Below are positions 8,281 to 14,803 of a stretch of 64,000 nt of DNA, in pieces. The DNA comes from Pusillimonas sp. T2. GTDB taxonomy: Bacteria; Pseudomonadota; Gammaproteobacteria; Burkholderiales; Burkholderiaceae_B. Position 1 is the first letter of the stretch. The number at the start of each line of letters is the position of its first letter. The notes beneath the pieces were generated by a model. The model was not told the origin of the DNA. It searched no databases and saw only the letters and a program-made list of their open reading frames with translations. The stretch lies in contig NZ_NIQA01000007.1 of NCBI RefSeq assembly GCF_002236805.1, forward strand, positions 62,001-126,000, written 5' to 3'. The position numbers and the translations under genes were made by a program.

Positions 8281-8345
8281 CGTGCCAGACAGGAAGCCTA
8301 GCGGCACGACTGATCAGTCCACAGCCTATCGGCGACTGCCCCACA

Positions 8346-8380
8346 AGCCTTCCATCCGTTTCGGTGGAGGGCTTTTTTTC
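8346..8380 (+). terminator. Rho-independent terminator / attenuator
   Basis: The stem AGCCTTCCA (8346-8354) / TGGAGGGCT (8365-8373) has one G-U pair and an inner CCG/CGG extension, and is followed by seven T. It lies only about 12 bases before the ribosome site of the next gene, so it could act as an attenuator for that gene as well as a terminator for the previous one. Confidence 0.82.
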
Positions 8381-8405
8381 TTCATCCATACAGGAGATTT
8401 CAACC

Positions 8406-8759
8406 ATGTCACTGCGATTCAGAGGCTCCGACCTGCGCCCCGTGCTTGCCGAGGCCATCGCCAACCAATGCCGCGTCGCCCTGGCCAAGGACCAGGGCGT
8501 GTACTTCCTCGCCGAGCGCGGAGAGCGCCGCCCCGATGGCCGCGTGAAGCTGCTGGCCTATGCCGTCGGCTGCAACCCGGATACCGACCCGTTCGATGAC
8601 TGGTGGGAACTGGCACGCGCCGAGCTTGGCGGCGACGACTTCGGCGAGTTCTTCGACCCGAAAGACAGCGTTTTCACTCGCATTCTGCAAAGCTCAGATG
8701 ATCTGGAGCTGTCCGCCACCGCTACGTATCTGTCACTGGCGGCGGTGGAATCGGCGTAG
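8406..8759 (+). CDS. DUF3085 family protein (117 aa)
   Basis: ATG 8406 follows CAGGAGATTTCAACC. The sequence MSLRFRGSDLRPVLAEAI with LLAYAVGCNPDTDPFDDWW matches my recollection of the DUF3085 family, which is confined largely to ICEs and plasmids and has no known activity. It is 117 residues, acidic and soluble. The stop is followed 26 bases later by a terminator, so this is a short transcription unit directly behind the hairpin at 8346-8380. Confidence 0.82.
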   Translation: MSLRFRGSDLRPVLAEAIANQCRVALAKDQGVYFLAERGERRPDGRVKLLAYAVGCNPDTDPFDDWWELARAELGGDDFGEFFDPKDSVFTRILQSSDDLELSATATYLSLAAVESA

Positions 8760-8785
8760 TCCAAAAATGTCCGCATACCCCTTGA

Positions 8786-8811
8786 AGCCCCCATTTCGGG
8801 GGCTTTCTTTT
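8786..8811 (+). terminator. Rho-independent terminator
   Basis: AGCCCCC (8786-8792) / GGGGGCT (8798-8804) with a 5-base loop, followed by TTCTTTT. Confidence 0.9.
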
Positions 8812-8897
8812 GGGCGGAACTGGGCAGCCTGGAAAAAATGGGAAGCGCCCGGATGCCGATTGATTGCTGTCGCGCGCGCGAGGCCCGGCCATGCTGA

Positions 8898-9030
8898 CCC
8901 CATGCCTGCTGACGTTGTCAGCGACATGCCGGGCAACCATCGGTCTTCGAGGTTGCGTCGCAGTTCCCACTGCGTGACCGAGCCAGCTCGCACCGCATCC
9001 ATCCGCGAGCGGCCACCAGTCTCTGGTGGC
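8898..9030 (+). ncRNA. radC-type structured leader RNA, copy 4
   Basis: This is the best-formed copy. P1 is GCTGAC/GTCAGC (8908-8922) and P2 is GCAACC/GGTTGC (8933-8956, loop ending cttcga). P3 is CGCAGT/ACTGCG (8959-8974) and P4 is GCTCGC/GCGAGC (8986-9010). An extra 7-bp hairpin CCACCAG/CTGGTGG follows at 9013-9029. Relative to copies 1 to 3, P2 has a compensatory AGC-to-AAC change on one arm and GCT-to-GTT on the other. It leads the DUF3577 gene at 9128. Confidence 0.78.
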
Positions 9031-9127
9031 GGATGCTTTCGCCTTATCGACCCACCGCGGGGTTACGCACCTTTCCCCGCATGCGTGGGGCTGGTGTGTC
9101 TCCGCTTCTTCCCTATGGAGATTCACC

Positions 9128-10030
9128 ATGAACACCACGTCCAACGAGAAATCGTATTTCGACCTCCACACCTCGGGCATCGGCTATATCCAGCGTGTCC
9201 GTGAAGTGCCTGTCCGGGGCGGCCGCCGTGCGCAGCCTTTCCTGGCATGCACCGTTGCCGCGCTGGTCGGCCCCGCCAGGGACCCCAGCTACCGCTACTT
9301 CGACGTCAAGGTCTCGGGTGCCGAGGCCAAGAACCTCGTCCAGCGCTACATCGGCGTTGACGATCCCAAGCAGCGCCCGCTGGTGCGCTTCCGCCTCGGC
9401 GACCTGTGGGGCGATGCGTACATCCGCGACAAGGGCGAGCGCAAGGGTGAAGCCGCCGCGTCTCTCAAGGCGCGACTGCTCAAGGCCGAGCCGCTTGACC
9501 GGGCCGAACTGGCTTCCATCAAGCAGCACGAGCTGATCACCCGCGGCATCGGCTACCTTAGCCGTCCGAAGGACGTCACCCCCAAGGATGGCGATCCGTT
9601 CCTGTCGTGCTGCGTCGCGGCTCTGGCCGGGCCTGTCGGTGAACCGGACTATCGGTACTTCGACACCATCGTCGCCACCCCTGAAGCCGAGCACCTGGTT
9701 CGCCGGTGCGTGCAGGCCATCGAAGGGGACCGCAAGGTGCTGATCGCCTTCAAGTTGAACGACATGAAGATCGATCCGTACATCCGCACCAAGGGTGAGC
9801 GCGCCGGGGAGCCGGGAGCGAGCCTGGAATCGACGCTGATCCACATCGGTCTGATCAAGATCGACGGCACGCAGGTCTATCCGACGAACCAGGCGCAGGC
9901 CGAGGACGCACCCGCGCCCGAAGCCGAGGACGCCGCCGACACCGCTGCCGACCAGCCTGTCAAGCCCGCCGAGCGCGAGCCCGCAGGTGAAGTCGAAGAG
10001 CAGGAGCCGGCATTGGCTGCTTCGTTCTGA
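9128..10030 (+). CDS. DUF3577 / STY4534-family ICE replication protein (300 aa)
   Basis: ATG 9128 follows ATGGAGATTCACC. The protein has two tandem copies of one module. The first starts at GIGYIQRVREV (about residue 18) and the second at GIGYLSRPKDV (about residue 139). Each ends in a YIRxKGER stretch (residues about 97 and 218). This duplication and the YRYFDxxV motifs fit the DUF3577 family, often labelled STY4534 family ICE replication protein. The tail after about residue 255 is Ala/Glu/Asp-rich and probably disordered. A role in element replication or maintenance is by annotation tradition, not demonstrated. radC-type RNA copy 4 forms its leader. Confidence 0.82.
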   Translation: MNTTSNEKSYFDLHTSGIGYIQRVREVPVRGGRRAQPFLACTVAALVGPARDPSYRYFDVKVSGAEAKNLVQRYIGVDDPKQRPLVRFRLGDLWGDAYIRDKGERKGEAAASLKARLLKAEPLDRAELASIKQHELITRGIGYLSRPKDVTPKDGDPFLSCCVAALAGPVGEPDYRYFDTIVATPEAEHLVRRCVQAIEGDRKVLIAFKLNDMKIDPYIRTKGERAGEPGASLESTLIHIGLIKIDGTQVYPTNQAQAEDAPAPEAEDAADTAADQPVKPAEREPAGEVEEQEPALAASF

Positions 10031-10033
10031 TCC

Positions 10034-10065
10034 GGCATGGCCCCTCACGGGGCCTTGCCTTTTTC
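10034..10065 (+). terminator. Hairpin with T-tract (terminator/attenuator)
   Basis: GGCA-GGCCCC (10034-10044) pairs with GGGGCC-TGCC (10049-10059) around a TCAC loop, with one T-T mismatch, and is followed by five T. It ends 10 bases before the ribosome site of the DUF3275 gene. Confidence 0.8.
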
Positions 10066-10087
10066 CTATTCCTCAAGGAGAAGCATC

Positions 10088-10777
10088 ATGGCAGTCACAT
10101 CGGCACCCGAGAAATCGGCCACGCCCATCATCGTCCCGGGCCAGCTCGCGCTGCGCACCATTCACGGCCGCAACGGAAAGTTCAATGTTGGCAAGCTCGA
10201 ATGCCAACTCGGAAAATTCACGATTAAAGACGCGGAGTTGGAGCAATACCCCGAGGGCAAGTACCAAGGGGAGTTCGTTCTTCGCTACATCTTCCTCAAA
10301 GGCTATCCGATCAGCGACGGCAGCATGCGTTTCGAGATGCGCGCCAACCTGGACGGTATGACACTTTTCGGCATCGACAAGCTGAGCAAGGCCGAAGCAC
10401 ATAGCTTCGCCCCGCAGGAAGTCGATCCGCTCGATGAAGAGCAAGGGACGCAGCCTGTGGCAACGCCGGCCAAGCCCGCCAAGGCATCCAGGTCCGCCAA
10501 ACCTGCACCCGTGCAGGCGTCCGCGGACCCGCTGGTCGATACCACGCCCTTCGGCGTGGACGCGCCGCCTGCTGCGGCTGCTGCCGCCGGCAGCACCGAG
10601 GATGGCGACGCCGCGCTGTTCGGCCTGTTGTGGCCGCTGGGCGAGTCCGTGAAGCTGGATTCGACCATCGACCGCCGCGCCCTGCGCGCGCAGATCGCCC
10701 GCCTGGGCGAACTGGGCTACGCGCTGGACTTCAAGACGCAGGAGTGGAGCCGCCAGGCCGAACTGCAACCTGCGTGA
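10088..10777 (+). CDS. DUF3275 family protein (229 aa)
   Basis: ATG 10088 follows CAAGGAGAAGC. Residues 12 to about 100 match what I know of DUF3275: LRTIHGRNGKFNVGKLECQL and LEQYPEGKYQGEFVLRYIF. A proline/alanine-rich linker (about 120 to 165) leads to a C-terminal part ending in RALRAQIARLGELGYALDF. It is a soluble ICE-conserved protein of unknown function that regularly accompanies the DUF3577 gene just upstream. The intervening hairpin may set their expression ratio. Confidence 0.82.
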   Translation: MAVTSAPEKSATPIIVPGQLALRTIHGRNGKFNVGKLECQLGKFTIKDAELEQYPEGKYQGEFVLRYIFLKGYPISDGSMRFEMRANLDGMTLFGIDKLSKAEAHSFAPQEVDPLDEEQGTQPVATPAKPAKASRSAKPAPVQASADPLVDTTPFGVDAPPAAAAAAGSTEDGDAALFGLLWPLGESVKLDSTIDRRALRAQIARLGELGYALDFKTQEWSRQAELQPA

Positions 10778-10872
10778 TTGCGGACGCCGCATCCGCGGTG
10801 TTCTTCATCCACCCGCCGGGGTTCCTTCCCCATGCGGGGGGAGGCCTCGGCTTTCTTCTGGAGGTCTCCATC

Positions 10873-11214
10873 ATGTCCACCATCGCTTGCGATACACCCC
10901 GTTCCGCGCTGGACGAAACCGCGTGGCGCGCCGTTTGCAAGACGGCCGCCGAGCATGCCCAACGTGGTTGCGGCCTGTCCTGGGATCACTGGGTCACGCT
11001 TTTCAGCTCGGAGATCGACGCGCAAGCCAGTCGGTTGCCGCATGACCAGCGCACTCAAGCGCTGGAAATCGCGACCCGGGAATGGGACTACGCAACACCT
11101 GCCGAACGGCAGGAAACCCAGGACTGGAATGCGGAGCATGGCTACTGCTCGCATGGGATCGAGTTCGGCTACTGCCCGGCCGGTTGTGATCGCGACGATG
11201 ACGACTGGGACTGA
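10873..11214 (+). CDS. ICE-conserved hypothetical protein (113 aa), Cys-rich C-terminus
   Basis: ATG 10873 follows CTGGAGGTCTCC. The 113-residue protein is helical in its first 80 residues (SWDHWVTLFSSEIDAQASRL). It ends with CSHGIEFGYCPAGCDRDDD, with three cysteines and one histidine that could bind a metal. I do not recognise the family. The leader contains a GC-rich hairpin similar in layout to that of the next gene, suggesting that the two leaders are related. Confidence 0.75.
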   Translation: MSTIACDTPRSALDETAWRAVCKTAAEHAQRGCGLSWDHWVTLFSSEIDAQASRLPHDQRTQALEIATREWDYATPAERQETQDWNAEHGYCSHGIEFGYCPAGCDRDDDDWD

Positions 11215-11319
11215 GGGCAAAGCATAGGTTCCTTCGCCGCACACGCGGCATTTCCATCACCCGCTGGGGGTTCTTCCCCACGGGGAGGCCTCCGGCTTTA
11301 CTTCTTCAGGAGGCCTCTC

Positions 11320-11727
11320 ATGGGCTGGTATTTCTCACCTCAATCGCGGTCTGAACTGATCGCGGAACTGATCGCACAGCAGGAGACCGAGCGCGCCAGC
11401 GTGAAGGTCATCGCCCACACGCTGCGCGGCAACGTCCTCTGGTCCGTCGCGGAAGTGACGGCCAAGGCCGAAGGCGTGCATCGTGATCTCGCACCGGGCC
11501 AGTCCCTGCGCTACATCCGCTGCGATCTTCTGGAACGCAGCGGCAACCAGTGGGGCTACAAGCCGCTGGACGAGTCCATGCACCCGTACTACTACTCGTG
11601 CCCGTTGAGCTACCTCGACATGGCGCCGGAGCAGTCCGCCGACTGGCGTGCAGGCGTTCGCGCCTACCACGCGCGGCGTCGCACCCCCACGGCATCCACG
11701 GCACCCGCCGCGGCGCTGTTGGCCTGA
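11320..11727 (+). CDS. ICE-conserved hypothetical protein (135 aa), possibly DUF6927
   Basis: ATG 11320 follows CAGGAGGCCTCTC, an excellent ribosome site. The N-terminus MGWYFSPQSRSELIAELIAQ and the spacing of SLRYIRCDLLERSGNQWGYK resemble DUF6927, a family of phage/ICE proteins; this assignment is tentative. The 135-residue product is soluble with a basic Ala-rich tail. A 16-base gap separates it from the next gene, which carries its own strong ribosome site, so the two are probably co-transcribed. Confidence 0.75.
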   Translation: MGWYFSPQSRSELIAELIAQQETERASVKVIAHTLRGNVLWSVAEVTAKAEGVHRDLAPGQSLRYIRCDLLERSGNQWGYKPLDESMHPYYYSCPLSYLDMAPEQSADWRAGVRAYHARRRTPTASTAPAAALLA

Positions 11728-11743
11728 GTCAGGAGGAACCGAC

Positions 11744-12004
11744 ATGGACCCGATCCTGGCTGCGCTCCCCGCCTCGCTGTTGAAGCTCGTTGAAGGCAGT
11801 TTGTCCAACGACGAACTTTCCTCCGACGAAGAAATGCTGGGGTACTTCATCGACAACGGCCTCACCGAGGAGCAGGCACGGCAGGCACTGACCTACCGCG
11901 ACCAGTACCTCAACAACATCTACCTGGACGGCTTCACGCCGATCACCGCGGTGGACGAGGCGCTTCACTTCAACCCGCACACCCGGCAGTTCGAGCCGGA
12001 CTGA
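11744..12004 (+). CDS. Small ICE-conserved hypothetical protein (86 aa)
   Basis: ATG 11744 follows CAGGAGGAACCGAC. The 86-residue acidic protein includes SSDEEMLGYFIDNGLTEEQA followed by a helix. The order resembles a small acidic DNA-mimic-like or regulatory protein, but nothing specific can be claimed. It is co-transcribed with the upstream 135-residue gene. Its stop is followed by a GC-rich hairpin (12025-12041). Confidence 0.72.
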   Translation: MDPILAALPASLLKLVEGSLSNDELSSDEEMLGYFIDNGLTEEQARQALTYRDQYLNNIYLDGFTPITAVDEALHFNPHTRQFEPD

Positions 12005-12024
12005 GCGATTTTCTTCCACCCCCC

Positions 12025-12041
12025 GGGGCAGTACTTGCCCC
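12025..12041 (+). other. Leader hairpin before the 12081 gene
   Basis: GGGGCA (12025-12030) / TGCCCC (12036-12041). There is no T-tract. It is part of the recurring pattern of a hairpin just upstream of each ribosome site in this region. Confidence 0.45.
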
Positions 12042-12080
12042 AGCGGGCGATGCTGTTCCCGTTCATCCGAGGACACCACC

Positions 12081-12728
12081 ATGCCCACCAATACTTCTTC
12101 CACGCTGTACCGCATCGACGAATGCCCGGACGTGATGGCCGACGCCTGCGTCGGCGATGACCAGGGCAACCTGATCTTCCTGTCCATCTGGGCGCGCGAC
12201 ACCGCCGTCCAGCAGTTCCTCGCTCGCCTGACCCTCGGGCGCGACGAGCAGGGACTGGACCAGTTCCACGTCATCACCGACCAGGGCGGCAGCGTCCCGG
12301 TGTTCATCGGCAACGTCGATCGCCTGGAAAAGCGCATCACGCGCGCTTACCGGCGAACGCTGTTCGGATCGCTCTCCAACGTGTGGCTGTTCGACCGGCG
12401 CTGCGTCAAGCCCGACAAGGCCAACGCCAGCGCACTGGCACTGCTGCCACAGGGCAGCGCCCACCGGCTTGACCGCCTGTGGATGCTGGTGCGGGACACC
12501 TGCCCGTTGCCGCTGCTCGACCACTGGCGCGAGACCGTGCTGGAACTGCTGCAAACCCGCGAGATGCTGGCCCGCCTTCCGTTCGCCCTCGGGCCGTTGG
12601 AAGGCCATCGGCTCGCCATCGACGTGCCGGCGCTGACCCTGGCGCTGGGTTCCCTGATCCGCAGTGACGTGCTCACGGCCTATCCGTATCCGGCCAAGAT
12701 CTGGACGCCGGAAGCGGTAGCGGCCTGA
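12081..12728 (+). CDS. ICE-conserved hypothetical protein (215 aa)
   Basis: ATG 12081 lies behind CGAGGACACCACC. The 215-residue soluble protein contains WARDTAVQQFLARLTLGRDE near residue 43 and a C-terminal helical half with LLDHWRETVLELLQTREMLA. No domain of known function was recognised. It sits directly upstream of the DUF6094 methyltransferase, separated by a 12-bp perfect hairpin, and may function with it. Confidence 0.75.
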   Translation: MPTNTSSTLYRIDECPDVMADACVGDDQGNLIFLSIWARDTAVQQFLARLTLGRDEQGLDQFHVITDQGGSVPVFIGNVDRLEKRITRAYRRTLFGSLSNVWLFDRRCVKPDKANASALALLPQGSAHRLDRLWMLVRDTCPLPLLDHWRETVLELLQTREMLARLPFALGPLEGHRLAIDVPALTLALGSLIRSDVLTAYPYPAKIWTPEAVAA

Positions 12729-12736
12729 CCCACCCA

Positions 12737-12762
12737 CGGAGGCACGCCTTGGCGTGCTTCCG
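12737..12762 (+). other. Strong leader hairpin before the DUF6094 gene
   Basis: The 12-bp stem CGGAGGCACGCC (12737-12748) / GGCGTGCTTCCG (12751-12762) has one G-U pair and only two loop bases. It is not followed by T residues. It lies about 20 bases before the ribosome site CAGGAGAC. Confidence 0.55.
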
Positions 12763-12793
12763 CCATTCATCCCCCGCCAACCAGGAGACTTCC

Positions 12794-13903
12794 ATGGCCC
12801 TCATGTTCCCGCGGCTCGCCCGCAATTTCGCCAAGAACGGTTACTACCCAACCGACGAACCCACGCTCGAAAGAGCCCTCAACGCACTGATGCCCAGCGA
12901 CGGGCCGATGTGCATCCTTGATCCCTGCGCCGGCGAAGGCGTGGCGATCGCCGAAGCCGCCCACGCCCTCGGGCGCGAGCAGGCCAAGGCGTTCGCGGTC
13001 GAGTTCGACGCGGAGCGGGCACGCCATGCCCGCGGCCTGGTCGATCACTGCCTACACGCGGACCTGATGGACACGATGGTCTCCAAGCAGTCCTTCGGGC
13101 TGCTCTGGCTGAATCCGCCGTATGGCGACCTGTCCAAGGACATCAACGGCAACATCGGCTATCAGGGCCAAGGCCGCGCCCGTCTCGAAAAGCTGTTCTA
13201 TCAGCGCAGTCTGTCGTTGCTGCAATACGGCGGCGTGCTGGTCTTCATCGTCCCCGGCTACGTGCTCGACGCGGAGCTGGTCGGCTGGCTGACACGCCAC
13301 TACACGGACCTGCGCATCTACCGAGCGGTGGAGACGCAGTTCAAGCAGGTGGTGATCTTCGGCCGTCGGGTGCGTCAGCGCGAGCTGGCGTCGGATTCGA
13401 TTAAGGCCGTGCGCAATCTGCTGCTGCAGGTTGGGCTTGGCGAAGTCGAACCCGAGGAACTGCCGAGCGACTGGCCGTTCCTGCCGTACATCGTCCCCGC
13501 CAGTCCGGCCGAGCCGGAGCACTTCTTCCGCGTGACGATGGAGCCCGAACAGTTCACCGACGAGGTTGGCAGGCTGCAAGGTCTCTGGCCGTCTCTGGAC
13601 ACGCACCTAGGGGCCGCGCAGCAATCGCTGCGTCCACCGGCGCGGGCCTTGTCCCACTGGCATCTCGCCCTGGCTTTGGCCGCGGGTGCGATTTCCGGCG
13701 TCGTGCGCTCCCAGACCGGGCGCGTGCTCGTCGTCAAGGGTGACACCCACAAGGACAAGACGCTCCAGCGGGAATTCACCGAACGCGACGACGGCTCCAT
13801 CGCCGAGACCCGCATCCTCACCGACAAGTTCGTGCCCGTCATCCGCGCGTGGGACATGACGCCTGGCTCCCCGACACGGGGCGAGGTGCTGACCATCCGC
13901 TAA
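12794..13903 (+). CDS. DUF6094-type adenine-specific DNA methyltransferase
   Basis: ATG 12794 follows CCAGGAGACTTCC. The 369-residue protein has a Rossmann SAM-binding motif DPCAGEG (residues 43-49) and the catalytic NPPY motif (residues 107-110, context LLWLNPPYGD). These are in the order of a gamma-type N6-adenine methyltransferase. The C-terminal half is the region described as DUF6094. No endonuclease is adjacent. It lies in a run with the tandem paralogues at 13953 and 14363 and the SNF2-type helicase at 14804, a combination seen repeatedly in this ICE family. It may protect ICE DNA or regulate genes by methylation. Target sequence unknown. Confidence 0.85.
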   Translation: MALMFPRLARNFAKNGYYPTDEPTLERALNALMPSDGPMCILDPCAGEGVAIAEAAHALGREQAKAFAVEFDAERARHARGLVDHCLHADLMDTMVSKQSFGLLWLNPPYGDLSKDINGNIGYQGQGRARLEKLFYQRSLSLLQYGGVLVFIVPGYVLDAELVGWLTRHYTDLRIYRAVETQFKQVVIFGRRVRQRELASDSIKAVRNLLLQVGLGEVEPEELPSDWPFLPYIVPASPAEPEHFFRVTMEPEQFTDEVGRLQGLWPSLDTHLGAAQQSLRPPARALSHWHLALALAAGAISGVVRSQTGRVLVVKGDTHKDKTLQREFTERDDGSIAETRILTDKFVPVIRAWDMTPGSPTRGEVLTIR

Positions 13904-13952
13904 TCCCCCGGACGCCTGACGTCCTGCTGCACTTCATCGAAGGAGAAACACC

Positions 13953-14273
13953 ATGCTCTCACGTCTGTTCCAGCGGCCCGCGCCGCACAAGCAACCCTTG
14001 TTCGCACCGGCCTCGTTGCAGTTGAGCGAAAAGGTGCACTGGCTGGCCCGCCGAGGTCTCATCGATCCCTTGTCCTATGTACAGCGCCACGTGCGCGGCG
14101 ACTGGGGCGAGATCGACGAGGCCACCCGCCAGGCCAACGATGTCGCACTCGATCAGGACAACCTGATGATCTCCCAGTACCGCATCACGCCGGAGTTGGT
14201 GCTGATCGTGAAGACCAGCGAAGACCACCAGACCACGGTGGTCCAGCTTCCCGAAGAGCGCGACCTGATCTGA
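13953..14273 (+). CDS. ICE-conserved small protein, first tandem paralogue (106 aa)
   Basis: ATG 13953 follows GAAGGAGAAACACC. The 106-residue protein shares with its neighbour at 14363 the pattern RGLIDPLSYVQRHVRGDWG, then conserved N, AL, S-x-Y-x-I-x-P and a C-terminal TVVQLPEE. These residues define one small family. The basic N-terminus is unique to this copy. I know no function; such proteins are usually called plasmid-related. The two copies differ at most positions, so the duplication is old. Confidence 0.78.
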   Translation: MLSRLFQRPAPHKQPLFAPASLQLSEKVHWLARRGLIDPLSYVQRHVRGDWGEIDEATRQANDVALDQDNLMISQYRITPELVLIVKTSEDHQTTVVQLPEERDLI

Positions 14274-14362
14274 AGGCACCACCTCGTCATCCCATCCACC
14301 TGACGGAGCCACTTCACTCCGCCAGGGGTGTCGTGGCTCAATAACCTTTCAAGGAGGAGCCC

Positions 14363-14668
14363 ATGGCATCACATCGCATCGAAACCTACTGCCAGAGGCT
14401 GGCGTTCCCCATCGGGGCGCTTATCTTCAGCAAAGGCATTGACCGCCTGGTCCGCTCGGGTCGCCTCGACCCGATCCCGTACTTCAGGCGCCACACCCGT
14501 GGTGACTGGGGCGACGTCAACGTCCAGCAATGGCAGGCCAACAGCACCGCACTTCAATCAGGTGCTTCGCTGGCATCGCACTACGTGATCCACCCGGGGC
14601 TGGCCATTCGCATCGTTACCGACGCGGAGCGCCGCGCCACCGTCATCGTTCTGCCGTCCGAGGACTGA
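14363..14668 (+). CDS. ICE-conserved small protein, second tandem paralogue (101 aa)
   Basis: ATG 14363 follows CAAGGAGGAGCCC. It shares with the protein at 13953 the core SGRLDPIPYFRRHTRGDWG, the SHYVIHPGL segment and the closing TVIVLPSED. It lies 89 bases after the first paralogue with its own leader and ribosome site. It precedes the SNF2-type helicase, so the pair could be small partners of that enzyme or of the adenine methyltransferase. Nothing in the sequence proves this. Confidence 0.78.
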   Translation: MASHRIETYCQRLAFPIGALIFSKGIDRLVRSGRLDPIPYFRRHTRGDWGDVNVQQWQANSTALQSGASLASHYVIHPGLAIRIVTDAERRATVIVLPSED

Positions 14669-14744
14669 GCACGGTTCACCCGCTGGCCATCCAGGCCAGC
14701 ACCTTCAACCACCTTCGGCCACGCGCCGATTTACTTCCCACCAC

Positions 14745-14792
14745 GGGGCATGCCACTGCCCCGCTGGGGGTGGTGCATGCCCCATTTTCTTT
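14745..14792 (+). terminator. Hairpin with T-rich tail before the helicase gene
   Basis: GGGGCATGC (14745-14753) / GCATGCCCC (14775-14783) is followed by attttcttt. It ends only a few bases before the ribosome site TTGGAGC. It could terminate the paralogue operon or attenuate the helicase gene. Confidence 0.65.
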
Positions 14793-14803
14793 GGAGCATC
14801 ACC

